Positions 1 to 9,104 of a stretch of DNA of 54,755 nucleotides are shown in pieces. How positions within the stretch are numbered: the stretch's first letter is position 1; each line of letters opens with the position of its first letter. This DNA is from a bacterium (lineage in GTDB: Bacteria; Bacillota_I; Bacilli_A; Izemoplasmatales; UBA1188): the NCBI GenBank assembly GCA_017960565.1, contig JAGCYY010000001.1, positions 1 through 54,755 of the forward strand, given 5' to 3'. Under the pieces are notes generated by a model, which did no database searches, was not told the origin of the DNA, and saw only the letters and a list, made by a program, of their open reading frames with translations. The translations under genes and the position numbers were made by a program.

Positions 1-124
1 AATCAAAACTCCAGCAGGTGAAATAGATTATACAAAAAAATATGTCGAATTTTATATCGACAACGATAGCCTAGATAATCTTGCGATAGATCTATATTTT
101 ACAAAAACTAAAGCAACTAATTAG
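1..124 (+). CDS. C-terminal fragment of an unknown protein
   Basis: An open frame enters from the left edge (first full codon at base 2) and runs 40 codons to a TAG at 122-124. The tail is polar and acidic (IDYTKKYVEFYIDNDS near its start) and has no motif I recognise. A strong hairpin with a T run follows directly, which supports this being the real 3' end of a rightward gene. The function cannot be judged from the fragment. Confidence 0.55.
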   Translation, partial: IKTPAGEIDYTKKYVEFYIDNDSLDNLAIDLYFTKTKATN

Positions 125-135
125 GCTGATATTTG

Positions 136-178
136 AAAAAGTCAGGCAACTAGATAACCTAGTGCCTGACTTTTTTTA
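136..178. terminator. bidirectional intrinsic terminator
   Basis: GTCAGGCA (141-148) pairs with TGCCTGAC (163-170), and an inner CTAG/CTAG pair extends the stem. It is preceded by AAAAA and followed by seven T. It can therefore stop both the rightward fragment at the left edge and the leftward symporter gene, whose stop codon lies inside the T run. Confidence 0.85.
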
Positions 179-1630
179 TTCTTGTTTAGTTTCTTGAACT
201 TCGGTTTGTTTCTTTTTGAAGATTATATCTCTTCTCATTAAGATATATAATACAGCGAATAGTACAATGTATATCGCAAGACATACGATTAATTGAGTCC
301 AACCTTTACCAACTGATCCAAGGGATAGTAGAATTGGAGCTCCGATTGCGATTGAATATAATGATTGGAAAACCATATTATCACAAGCAGGAGTTTCAAA
401 CTGTGGATCGATTTCCCTTAAAAGTATTATACCTGTAGCATTTGTCCCAGTAAGCATACCATAGAATGCTAAGAAAGCTTCATCTTTGTATTCTGGGAAT
501 ACTTTTCTTGAGACATGTTGACAATAGAAATATGTTACAACGCCACCCGCAACACAAACTAAGATTAGTGGAACGATCAATTTTGGTTCTAGGAATGATT
601 CAAGGTTGATAGATGCAAAAGCGGCCACAACCATTATATCAAATGATAAACCAGAGATTCTATCCATTGTATAATTGTTTGTATATTGTTTCTTTATGAC
701 GCCTTTATCTTTTAGTTTTGTATAGATGAGTTTGTAAATAGAGGCAACTGCGACACCAAATATGAAATTAAAGCCCCAGAAAACAGGTTTTAATGTATTC
801 ACAAGTAGACCAACTCCAGATAGATCGAATAATGCTGATAAACCATATAATAATGCAAATGATACTGCATATATCACTAACACTATACCAAATTGTATGG
901 TCATCTTATCGATTGAATCACTAGAGGCAATCTCACCTTCTGATTCATAATCTTCAAGGGCAAGTCTTTCTTGATATTCTTCGTCTTTTTGCATTTTAAA
1001 ATTGCCTTTTCTTCTTTCAATATTAAGATATATAACACCACCAATAGAAGCACTGATGAAACCCATTGCAGCGATAGAAAGACCGAAGTCTACGCCACCT
1101 TCAAAAGCGCCAAATGCTGAATCATCTAATGTATATTGACTGAAGATATTACCCCAGTTGAATGCTTGTCCTGGACCTTGTCCATAACCCATAGGAAGTA
1201 ATACACCACCTGATGGCCATGCATTCATAATAAAGAATAATACTACTGTAATAGTTACACCTACGACAGCTTGTAAAGCATATCCACCGATTGTAAAGAA
1301 TGATGAATTAATAATCGCTTTTTGCGTTGTTTTCTTTTTGTTTTTATTGAATTTTAACGCTCCTGCGACAAAACCAATACCTAATGTATGATATGTAATT
1401 ATTTCGAGTACGGATTCTTCAATAAGAGGTACTCCTGTGATAGCCTTATAAACTGTTAAAAATATAAGAAGTAGGAAACCTCCTAGTACTGGAGATGGAA
1501 TGAGAGCTCTTTTTAGAGGCCTGATTGTTTGAATTAGTGCATTCGCAAGAAGTGATGCCAGGAAGATGCCTGCGAAAGCTAGTAATAGTGACCAAATACT
1601 TATGTCCCAAAATTGAAGTCCTGAAGTCAT
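176..1630 (-). CDS. gltS: sodium/glutamate symporter family protein (GltS-like)
   Basis: A 484-residue polytopic membrane protein with about ten hydrophobic segments. A glycine-rich GYGQGPGQAFNWG stretch near residue 150 and a second conserved block (FYGMLTGTNATG) in the C-terminal half resemble the two re-entrant halves of GltS-type transporters. Family knowledge suggests Na+-coupled uptake of glutamate or a related acid. A charged loop of about 40 residues (KMQKDEEYQERLALEDYESEG and on) separates the halves. The start has AGGAGG six bases upstream. The gene is transcribed alone and ends in the shared terminator. The substrate is inferred; a related carboxylate is possible. Confidence 0.75.
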   Translation of the reverse strand: MTSGLQFWDISIWSLLLAFAGIFLASLLANALIQTIRPLKRALIPSPVLGGFLLLIFLTVYKAITGVPLIEESVLEIITYHTLGIGFVAGALKFNKNKKKTTQKAIINSSFFTIGGYALQAVVGVTITVVLFFIMNAWPSGGVLLPMGYGQGPGQAFNWGNIFSQYTLDDSAFGAFEGGVDFGLSIAAMGFISASIGGVIYLNIERRKGNFKMQKDEEYQERLALEDYESEGEIASSDSIDKMTIQFGIVLVIYAVSFALLYGLSALFDLSGVGLLVNTLKPVFWGFNFIFGVAVASIYKLIYTKLKDKGVIKKQYTNNYTMDRISGLSFDIMVVAAFASINLESFLEPKLIVPLILVCVAGGVVTYFYCQHVSRKVFPEYKDEAFLAFYGMLTGTNATGIILLREIDPQFETPACDNMVFQSLYSIAIGAPILLSLGSVGKGWTQLIVCLAIYIVLFAVLYILMRRDIIFKKKQTEVQETKQE

Positions 1631-1790
1631 ATTTTCCTCCTTAATAACTTTACGTTTATATATTATATATTAAAGTCCAATTATTTCATAAAAAATTAAT
1701 AATTCTACTTTCTAAAAAAAGTAGATATCAATTTTTAACAACCAATATTGTAAAAAATTGTCTTAAATAGGCAAAAAATACTATATTTTA

Positions 1791-1818
1791 TTAATTAGCA
1801 CGCTAATTAATCTTTTTT
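1791..1818 (+). promoter_or_regulatory. palindrome upstream of the alcohol dehydrogenase gene
   Basis: TTAATTAGC (1791-1799) and GCTAATTAA (1802-1810) are exact inverted repeats separated by AC, followed by TCTTTTTT. The near-absent loop and the position just before AT-rich promoter-like sequence suggest a protein operator. A weak terminator for transcription entering from upstream is the alternative. It lies in the 226-base divergent gap between the symporter and the dehydrogenase. Confidence 0.4.
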
Positions 1819-1856
1819 ATGATATTATATATTATATAAGATATGGAGGGGACGAT

Positions 1857-3059
1857 ATGAATAAAAAAGCACACTTTTTTAGACGCATTTATATGTTTTT
1901 CTTCTATACATTTGCAAGACTCTTAAAATGGAGAGAACCAGTTCTTTTAACTGGCGATAATCCAATAGAAGAAATTCCTAAGAAAATTAAAGAATTGGGA
2001 CTAAAGAGATCTTTAGTAGTACTAGATCCAATTGTTGAATCTTTAGGACTCTCACAATCACTTACACACGCTTTTATTAAAAATGATATAAATTATAAAA
2101 TATTTAACAAAGTAAAACCTAACCCAAAAATCTCAGATATTGAAGATGGACTTAAGATATACATGGAAAATTTTTGTGACTCAATTGTGGTAATGGGTGG
2201 CGGATCCGCTCTTGATACCGCTAAAGCAATCGGCGCAAGAATAGCTAGACCTGATCGTACTATCGAACAGATGAAAGGTCTATTCAAAGTCGGAAAAGAT
2301 ATTCCAACATTGTTCGCTATTCCTACAACTGCCGGTACTGGAAGCGAAGCGACTATCGCCTCGGTTGTGACAGATAATAATCAACACAAATATGCCATCA
2401 ATGATTTACATTTAATCCCAAACTATGCGGTTCTTGAACCTAAACTTACTACAGGTCTTCCAAAAGAAATTACAGCCCAAACAGGAATGGATGCCTTAAC
2501 ACACGCAGTTGAGGGATATATTTCTAAAGGTATAACTAAAAAATATGAGATTCTAGCAGTAGAAGCTATCAAGCAAATATTTAATAATATCAAACAGGCT
2601 TATGATAATGGTAGTTCTTTAGATGCTAGAGGTGAAATGCTTGAGGCTTCATATAAGGCTGGTGTAGTATTCACAAGATGCGGTCTTACATATGTTCATC
2701 CAATCGCTCATACATTAGGTGGACTATATAATGTTCCTCATGGTCTTGCGAACGCTATTCTTCTTCCTATTTGCTTAAGAAAATATGGCGAAAAGATCTA
2801 TAAAAAACTTGCATATCTATATGATGCCATTGAACCTGATTCTGATTTATCTTTAGAAAAAGACAAAGCCCTTAAATTCATTGAAAAAATCGATGAATTA
2901 AATAATTATATGAATATAGGTAATAAATTCAAGATCGATGAAAATGATATTCCAAAAATGATAGAATGGGCTATGAATGAGGCAAACACACAATATTATC
3001 CACCAGTAATTTTAGATAGTGAAGATATAGAAGAGATAATTAGAGAAATCAAACTTTAG
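1857..3059 (+). CDS. iron-containing alcohol dehydrogenase
   Basis: This 400-residue protein of the Fe-ADH family (group III) is a cytosolic NAD(P)-dependent alcohol/aldehyde oxidoreductase. The nucleotide-binding GGGS lies at residues 114-117. Four metal ligands are visible with the family spacing: D212 and H216 in GMDALTHAVEGY, then H281 and H295 in HPIAHTLGGLYNVPHG. The first 30 residues are unusually hydrophobic and aromatic, as in some gut Bacillota homologues. A GGAGGGG ribosome site precedes ATG. Only nine bases separate it from the aminopeptidase gene downstream, so the two are probably co-transcribed. The substrate is not predictable; butanol/ethanol-type dehydrogenases are the nearest in look. 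Confidence 0.88.
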   Translation: MNKKAHFFRRIYMFFFYTFARLLKWREPVLLTGDNPIEEIPKKIKELGLKRSLVVLDPIVESLGLSQSLTHAFIKNDINYKIFNKVKPNPKISDIEDGLKIYMENFCDSIVVMGGGSALDTAKAIGARIARPDRTIEQMKGLFKVGKDIPTLFAIPTTAGTGSEATIASVVTDNNQHKYAINDLHLIPNYAVLEPKLTTGLPKEITAQTGMDALTHAVEGYISKGITKKYEILAVEAIKQIFNNIKQAYDNGSSLDARGEMLEASYKAGVVFTRCGLTYVHPIAHTLGGLYNVPHGLANAILLPICLRKYGEKIYKKLAYLYDAIEPDSDLSLEKDKALKFIEKIDELNNYMNIGNKFKIDENDIPKMIEWAMNEANTQYYPPVILDSEDIEEIIREIKL

Positions 3060-3068
3060 GGAGTTTTT

Positions 3069-4838
3069 ATGAATACTAGAGAAAAAATAGAATGCTTAAG
3101 AAAATTAATGAAAAAGCACTCTTTAGATGCATATTTTATCGATGATTCAGATAAACATTCATCTGAATATGTAAATGATTATTATAAAGAACGATCATTC
3201 ATGTCATCGTTTTGTGGTTCAAATGGCTTTATGTTAGTAACACTTGATAAAGCATTTTTGTGGACAGATGGTAGATACTTTCTTCAAGCCGAAAAAGATT
3301 TAAAAGATACCGGAATAAGCCTTATGAAACTATATACTCCTGGATATCCAAATATAGTGGAGTATATAAGAGACAACTTAAAAGATAAAAGAATAGGGCT
3401 ATGTGGAGAATATGTTTCATATTCTCTTGTTGAAGAATTTAAAAAATATATGTCTATCGATTCTGAATGCAATCTAGTAAGTGAAATATGGATAGACAAA
3501 GAAGAACTTAAAACAGAACCTATCAAAGAATTACCAATTTCTTTAGTTGGTGAAGATAGATTAATGAAGATTTCAAGAGTTAGAGAAAAATTAGCTGAAT
3601 CAGATGCATCAATTTTTATATCTAATATCGATGATATTGCCTGGCTTTATAATTTAAGAGGATCTGATGTACCTATTACACCAGTTTTCTTATCATTCAC
3701 TTATATTGATGAAAAGAACGCTTATCTATTTTTAAACAGAAATGTTTTAAATAAAGATGCCTATGAATCACTCACAAAAGATGGCATAACTGTCTGTGAA
3801 TATGATGATGTTTTAAAGTTTTTGATGAATTTAAATGGAAGAAAAGTGCTTGTATCACTAGACACAACCAACTATTCATTCGTTAAAGCTATCGAAAAGA
3901 ACAATAAAGTTATCAACAAGATCTCTCCAACAGTTATGATGAAGGCAATCAAAAATGATACAGAGATCAAGAATCTAATCGATATTCATAAAGCTGATGG
4001 TCTTGCCGTATTTAGATATATGAAATATATCAAAGAAAATTATGGCAAAATTCCTATGGATGAATATGGTCTTGCTGAAAAAGTTCTTGAATTTAGAAAG
4101 ATGGATGAGAGATTCTATGAAGTTTCTTTTGAAAGCATTTCATCATGGAATGAAAATGGTGCAATAATCCACTATGAGCCTACAAAAGAATCTTCTAAGA
4201 AAGTCACAGGATCTGGATTCTTATTATTAGATTCTGGTGGACAGTACCTAGGTGGTACAACGGATATCACTAGAACATATTCTCTTGGTGAAATCACAGA
4301 AGAAATGAAACATCACTACACCTTAGTTTTAAGATCCCATATAGATGTATCGATGTGCAAATTCTTAAAAGGCGCAAATGGTATAAATATAGATATGCTC
4401 GCAAGAGAACCATTCTGGGCTGAAGGGCTGGATTATAAACACGGCACAGGTCATGGTGTTGGTTATATGTTAAATGTTCATGAATCACCAAATAGTTTTA
4501 GATATCAAAGATCTGCCTATAATCCAGACGCTGGGACTATTGTTCCAGGAATGGTTACCACAATAGAACCTGGAATATATTTAGAAGGCAAATATGGTAT
4601 TAGAACTGAAAATGAACTTTTATGTGTTAATGGCGAGAAAAAAGATACAGATGAATTTTATGAATTCAAAACTGTGACATTTGCCCCATACGATCTTGAT
4701 CCACTAATTGTCAGTGAATTAACACAATACGAAAAGACTTGGTTAAATAGTTATCATAAAATGGTTTATGATGTTCTATCAAAAATCTGCGATAAATCTG
4801 AACTAGAATATTTAAAATATGTTACAAGAGAAGTATAA
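3069..4838 (+). CDS. M24 family Xaa-Pro aminopeptidase
   Basis: A 589-residue metallopeptidase of the large aminopeptidase P type, with two creatinase-like N-terminal domains (about 1-300), the M24 pita-bread catalytic domain (about 300-525) and a short C-terminal extension. All five metal ligands are visible: D388, D399, H462, E500 and E514. The family removes N-terminal residues that precede proline, in the cytosol. It sits between the alcohol dehydrogenase and the radical-SAM activase with gaps of nine and three bases, so the three form one operon although their functions do not obviously connect. Confidence 0.92.
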   Translation: MNTREKIECLRKLMKKHSLDAYFIDDSDKHSSEYVNDYYKERSFMSSFCGSNGFMLVTLDKAFLWTDGRYFLQAEKDLKDTGISLMKLYTPGYPNIVEYIRDNLKDKRIGLCGEYVSYSLVEEFKKYMSIDSECNLVSEIWIDKEELKTEPIKELPISLVGEDRLMKISRVREKLAESDASIFISNIDDIAWLYNLRGSDVPITPVFLSFTYIDEKNAYLFLNRNVLNKDAYESLTKDGITVCEYDDVLKFLMNLNGRKVLVSLDTTNYSFVKAIEKNNKVINKISPTVMMKAIKNDTEIKNLIDIHKADGLAVFRYMKYIKENYGKIPMDEYGLAEKVLEFRKMDERFYEVSFESISSWNENGAIIHYEPTKESSKKVTGSGFLLLDSGGQYLGGTTDITRTYSLGEITEEMKHHYTLVLRSHIDVSMCKFLKGANGINIDMLAREPFWAEGLDYKHGTGHGVGYMLNVHESPNSFRYQRSAYNPDAGTIVPGMVTTIEPGIYLEGKYGIRTENELLCVNGEKKDTDEFYEFKTVTFAPYDLDPLIVSELTQYEKTWLNSYHKMVYDVLSKICDKSELEYLKYVTREV

Positions 4839-4841
4839 CAT

Positions 4842-5540
4842 ATGCTTATTACAGGGTTTGAAAAGATATCACTTGTAAATTTTGATAGTGAAGTTAGCGC
4901 AACCATATTTCTTGCTGGTTGTAATTTTAGGTGCCCTTTTTGCCATAATTTTGAATTCGTGATATTTGATGAAGACTATCTAGAACACTATACAATGGAA
5001 GAAGTGATATCATATCTTAAAAAACGAAGAGGTTTATTAAGCGCAGTAGTAGTAAGTGGTGGTGAACCAACTATAAATAGCGATCTTGAAGAACTTCTTT
5101 CAAAAATTAAAGAATTAGGATATAGAATTAAACTAGATACCAACGGATTAAAAGGTGAATATGTGATTAGCCTTTTAGAGCGTGGTTTAGTTGATTATAT
5201 CGCTCTTGATATTAAAAATTCTTTAGATATGTATCCGAAGACAGCCGGGTTAAAATCTCTTGATACTAGTGGTCTTGTGAAACTAATTGAATTTTTAAAA
5301 TCAAATGATTATGGATATGAATTTAGGACAACACTTATAAAAAATTACCACACCAAAGAATCGATAGAAGAAATGGCTAAATTATTAAAAGGTGGTAAAA
5401 AATTATTCTTGCAAAAATTTGAAATGTCTGACAATGTTCCTGATAGAACACTAGAAGAGATAAAAAAAGAAGATGCACTTGAATTTAAGCACATCTTAGA
5501 ATCTTCTATTATGAATGTATCCCTAAGAGGATATGATTAA
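4842..5540 (+). CDS. nrdG: anaerobic ribonucleotide reductase activating protein, radical SAM
   Basis: A 232-residue radical-SAM enzyme. The [4Fe-4S] ligands are C27, C31 and C34 (GCNFRCPFCHN), and a VVVSGGEPT motif follows. The length and sequence fit the NrdG2-type activase, which installs the glycyl radical on class III ribonucleotide reductase using S-adenosylmethionine. The likely client NrdD is encoded on the opposite strand about 0.9 kb away. This gene and the flavoprotein gene converge and share a TTAA at their stop codons (5537-5540). A pyruvate formate-lyase activase role is less likely because the neighbourhood contains nrdD. Confidence 0.82.
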   Translation: MLITGFEKISLVNFDSEVSATIFLAGCNFRCPFCHNFEFVIFDEDYLEHYTMEEVISYLKKRRGLLSAVVVSGGEPTINSDLEELLSKIKELGYRIKLDTNGLKGEYVISLLERGLVDYIALDIKNSLDMYPKTAGLKSLDTSGLVKLIEFLKSNDYGYEFRTTLIKNYHTKESIEEMAKLLKGGKKLFLQKFEMSDNVPDRTLEEIKKEDALEFKHILESSIMNVSLRGYD

Positions 5541-6427
5541 GATAAATATTTATTGATACCAACAGCACATATTGCACCATCGCTTGTTGCAGTAGTGAGC
5601 TGTCTAACTTCTTTATTTCTACAATCACCGATGGCATAAAGTCCATCGGTTTTTGTTTCCATAGCTTCATTTGTGATAATGTATTGTTTATTTCTATCAA
5701 CTAGATGGCTATAAATATCTGTCTTAGGTGTTTGACCAATTGCCACAAATACAGCTTTAGAATTGATTACAATTTCTTCACCTGTCTTTGTATTCTTAAA
5801 AGTTAAAGACTCCATTTCATCCCCACCATTTACTGATTCGAGAAGAAGCTCTTTATAGACTTTGATATTTTCTTTCTTTTCAACTTTGTCTACTAGATAT
5901 TGATCGCCAAAATAATGATCAAATAGCATGCATAGATTTACTTTAGGACAGATTCCAGCAAGAAGAAGTGCATATTGTAGTGCAGTATTGGCATCCCCAA
6001 TAACACTAACTTCTTCACCTTTATAGAAAGCACCATCGCATAAAGCGCAATAAGAGACACCTTTTTTATCTGTACCTTTAGCTTTTATGATATTGTGTTC
6101 AGCACCACAAGCAATAACTACAGTTTTAGCTTCATACGTATTATAATTTGTGGTTACTTTGAAGATATCATCTTCTTTTTCGAGTTCAGTTACTTCTTCA
6201 AATTCAAATTCAGCTCCAAGATCTGATATTTGATCGAATAACTGTGTTGAAAAATCAAGTCCACTGATAGCTTTTATAGATGGATAGTTCTCAACTTTAG
6301 GAGAAGTTGCGATTTGTCCACCAATAGACTCTTTTTCTAGTATTAAAACTGTCTTTCCATTTCTTAGAATGTTTAAGGCTGCAGTCATTCCTGCAGCCCC
6401 ACATCCGATTATAATTGAATCGTACAT
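5537..6427 (-). CDS. trxB: thioredoxin reductase-like flavoprotein lacking the NADPH signature
   Basis: A 296-residue two-domain FAD protein with the N-terminal dinucleotide motif GCGAAG, the redox-active CALC and the C-terminal AIGDCR motif of thioredoxin reductases. The second dinucleotide motif reads GDANTA rather than GGGDSA. The HRRxxxR that holds the NADPH 2'-phosphate is replaced by MLFDHYF, so the usual NADPH contacts are gone. Ferredoxin-dependent flavin thioredoxin reductases have the same losses, which makes them the best comparison. The ATG at 6427 is chosen because it begins the FAD-binding strand and lies one base after the nrdD stop; an upstream in-frame extension to 6496 would run inside nrdD. 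It is probably co-transcribed with nrdD. Confidence 0.8.
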   Translation of the reverse strand: MYDSIIIGCGAAGMTAALNILRNGKTVLILEKESIGGQIATSPKVENYPSIKAISGLDFSTQLFDQISDLGAEFEFEEVTELEKEDDIFKVTTNYNTYEAKTVVIACGAEHNIIKAKGTDKKGVSYCALCDGAFYKGEEVSVIGDANTALQYALLLAGICPKVNLCMLFDHYFGDQYLVDKVEKKENIKVYKELLLESVNGGDEMESLTFKNTKTGEEIVINSKAVFVAIGQTPKTDIYSHLVDRNKQYIITNEAMETKTDGLYAIGDCRNKEVRQLTTATSDGAICAVGINKYLS

Positions 6428-6428
6428 A

Positions 6429-8798
6429 TTATTTATTTTCTTCGATATATCTCTTAATTTCTGATGCATTATCATAATATGTATTTGCACCAGCACTAGG
6501 TACTATCATTGTAGGAGCTTTTGTGATGTGATATAGTTTTGTAGTATCAACATTTTCTTCTGCATCAATTACTCTATATGGGATGTTTGCTTTATCGAGC
6601 ATCATCTTTGCCATCTTACAGTTAGGGCAAGTCTTTGTAGTGAAGAGAAGAATTTCATTTGTTTCTGGCAATACATTTGTTGGAGTTTCACAAACGGTAT
6701 CAGTTGCCTGTTTCTTGTTTTCAACTGATTTATCGATGTTGTAAACTTTTCTTTCTTTAAATTCTTGAGTCTTACCAGCATTCCAGTTCTTAACTGGTCT
6801 ATAGTATCCAGTGATTCTTGAATATACTTCAGTTTCTTTACCACATGTTGGACATACAGCCTGATTTCCTGTAATGTAACCATGTTCTGAACAAACAGAA
6901 TAAGTTGGAGAAATTGTGAAGTATGGTAGTTTATAATTTTCAGCGATAGTTTTAACGAGTTTAGCAGTTGCAGTCCATGAAGGCATTCTTTCACCAAGGA
7001 ATGTATGGAATACAGTTCCAGATGTATATAATGTTTGGAATCTGTCTTCGATATCTAATGCTTGGAAGATGTCATCAGTATAACCAACTGGTAAATGACT
7101 ACTATTTGTATAATATGGAGTTTGATCAGGAGAAGTAGCAGTTATGATATCTGGATACATTTCCTTATCATGTTTCGCAAGTCTATAAGAAGTTGATTCT
7201 GCAGGAGTTGCTTCTAGGTTATATAAATCACCATATTCTTCTTGATAGTCAGAGAGTTTAGTTCTCATGAAATTAAGAACGTCTTCAGTAAATTTTTGTG
7301 CTTTTTCTTGAGTTAAATCTTGTCTTACCCAGTTAGCATTTAAAGCACATTCATTCATACCTACAAGACCGATTGTAGAGAAGTGGTTGTTGAATGTTCC
7401 AAGATATCTCTTAGTATAAGGATATAGTCCTGAATCTAATAGAGAAGAAACAACTTTTCTCTTAATCTTGAGTGACTTAGCAGCGACATCCATTAGAGAG
7501 CTTAATTTTTCATAGAATTCATCTTCACTACCAGAAAGATATGCAAGTCTTGGCATATTGAGTGTAACTACACCGATAGAACCAGTAGATTCGCCTGAAC
7601 CGAAGAAACCACCAGATTTCTTTCTAAGTTCTCTTAAGTCAAGACGTAGACGACAGCACATACTTCTAACATCGCTTGGTTCCATATCTGAATTGATATA
7701 GTTAGAGAAATATGGTGTACCATATTTAGATGTCATTTCAAATAAGAGTTTATTGTTTTCAGTTTCGCTCCAATCGAAATCTCTTGTGATTGAATATGTT
7801 GGGATTGGATATTGGAAACCTCTGCCATTTGCATCACCTTCGATCATGATTTCAATGAAGGCTTTGTTGATCATTGCCATTTCTTTTTCGCAGTCTTTAT
7901 ATTTGAATGGCATTTCTTTTCCGCCAACAATACAATTTAATTCAGCTAAATCATTTGGAACAGTCCAGTCTAAAGTTATATTTGTGAATGGAGCTTGTGT
8001 TCCCCAACGAGAAGGAGTATTAACACCATAAACGAATGATTGAATACATTGTTTTGTTTCTTTGTAAGTTAAATTGTCCACTTTTACAAATGGTGCTAGA
8101 TAAGTATCAAATGATGAAAATGCTTGAGCACCAGCCCATTCATTTTGCATGATACCTAAGAAGTTAACCATTTGGTTACAAAGAGTTGAAAGGTGAGATG
8201 CAGGAGTAGAAGAGATTTTTCCTGGAACACCACCTAAACCTTCTGTAATAAGTTGTTTTAAGCTCCAACCAGCACAGTAACCAGTAAGCATAGAAAGATC
8301 ATGGATATGCATATCGCAGTTCTTATGAGCATTAGCGATTTCATCTCCATAAACTTCGCTTAGCCAGTAGTTAGCGGTAATTGCACCAGAGTTAGAGAGA
8401 ATTAAACCACCAACAGAATAAGTAACTGTAGAGTTTTCTTTAACTCTCCAGTCAGTTATTTTTAAATAACTGTTTACTGTATCTTTATAGTTTAGAAGAG
8501 TAGTTTTTGCTTGTCTAATGTTTTCATGTTGTTTTCTATATAAGATATATTCTTTCGCAACGTCTTCGTAAGAAGCTTGAATTAAAACAACTTCGACAGA
8601 GTCTTGAATGTCTTCAACACCGATGATTCCATTCACAACTTTACTTTCAAAGTTAGAAGTAACTCTAAGCGCTAAAAGTTCGATTATATCTTTTGCATAT
8701 TCTTTCTTACAAGATTCGAATGCGTCTTGGATAGCATTTTCAATTTTTGTAATATCAAAAGGTATGATATTCCCGTTTCTCTTCTTAACTCTTAACAT
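6429..8798 (-). CDS. nrdD: anaerobic (class III) ribonucleoside-triphosphate reductase with C-terminal glutaredoxin domain
   Basis: This 789-residue enzyme makes deoxyribonucleotides without oxygen. It has an N-terminal ATP-cone (about 1-95), then the ten-stranded barrel, a zinc site with four cysteines (CSEHGY, then CPTCG) and the glycyl-radical loop RITGYYRPVKNWNAGKTQEF. Residues 716-789 form a glutaredoxin-like domain with a TCPNC active site and a later cis-proline APT. This appended redoxin is not part of the E. coli-type formate-dependent enzyme. It suggests the redoxin-reduced NrdD branch, fed by the flavoprotein encoded one base downstream. GAGG lies nine bases before ATG. The activase is the convergent nrdG. 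Confidence 0.93.
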   Translation of the reverse strand: MLRVKKRNGNIIPFDITKIENAIQDAFESCKKEYAKDIIELLALRVTSNFESKVVNGIIGVEDIQDSVEVVLIQASYEDVAKEYILYRKQHENIRQAKTTLLNYKDTVNSYLKITDWRVKENSTVTYSVGGLILSNSGAITANYWLSEVYGDEIANAHKNCDMHIHDLSMLTGYCAGWSLKQLITEGLGGVPGKISSTPASHLSTLCNQMVNFLGIMQNEWAGAQAFSSFDTYLAPFVKVDNLTYKETKQCIQSFVYGVNTPSRWGTQAPFTNITLDWTVPNDLAELNCIVGGKEMPFKYKDCEKEMAMINKAFIEIMIEGDANGRGFQYPIPTYSITRDFDWSETENNKLLFEMTSKYGTPYFSNYINSDMEPSDVRSMCCRLRLDLRELRKKSGGFFGSGESTGSIGVVTLNMPRLAYLSGSEDEFYEKLSSLMDVAAKSLKIKRKVVSSLLDSGLYPYTKRYLGTFNNHFSTIGLVGMNECALNANWVRQDLTQEKAQKFTEDVLNFMRTKLSDYQEEYGDLYNLEATPAESTSYRLAKHDKEMYPDIITATSPDQTPYYTNSSHLPVGYTDDIFQALDIEDRFQTLYTSGTVFHTFLGERMPSWTATAKLVKTIAENYKLPYFTISPTYSVCSEHGYITGNQAVCPTCGKETEVYSRITGYYRPVKNWNAGKTQEFKERKVYNIDKSVENKKQATDTVCETPTNVLPETNEILLFTTKTCPNCKMAKMMLDKANIPYRVIDAEENVDTTKLYHITKAPTMIVPSAGANTYYDNASEIKRYIEENK

Positions 8799-9104
8799 AA
8801 TAAATTACCTCACTTTTCTTTTCTGTGTTTTCGATTATAACATATTAAAATTTAATATAAAAGTAATATGCTTGACTAAATAGAGAGTAAAATAAAAACC
8901 GCTAACGGTTTTTATCTAAAGCATCCATTTTTACCAAATTTCTGCTCTTATTTTAACCACATTTTTTATGTTTGTAAAGAGGGCTAAATTTACTAACTAC
9001 AATTTTGTGTCAAAGATTTTTAAAAATTTCTCTAAATTTAGGCATTTATTTTTTTGTAATATTGCTAAATAAATTTTTTTATAAATTTTTTAAAAATTTT
9101 ATTA
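8799..9104. other. intergenic region between nrdD and the M32 peptidase
   Basis: A 306-base, very AT-rich gap without a credible ORF. Reading leftward it contains the terminator at 8894-8913 for the upstream peptidase gene. It also has a TATAAT (complement of 8834-8839) that could be the -10 of nrdD, though no good -35 is visible. I found no recognisable NrdR box pair. The stretch 9000-9104 is almost pure A/T with nothing I can name. Confidence 0.5.
8893..8914 (-). terminator. intrinsic terminator of the M32 peptidase gene
   Basis: AAAAACCG (8894-8901) and CGGTTTTT (8906-8913) form a perfect hairpin with a CTAA loop. The T run is built into the stem on both strands. It lies about 190 bases past the peptidase stop and before the nrdD promoter, so it probably separates the two leftward units. 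Confidence 0.65.

Noticed and set aside
8799-9104. NrdR boxes before nrdD
   Set aside because: I looked for two spaced ACA-type NrdR palindromes and found none that I could defend.
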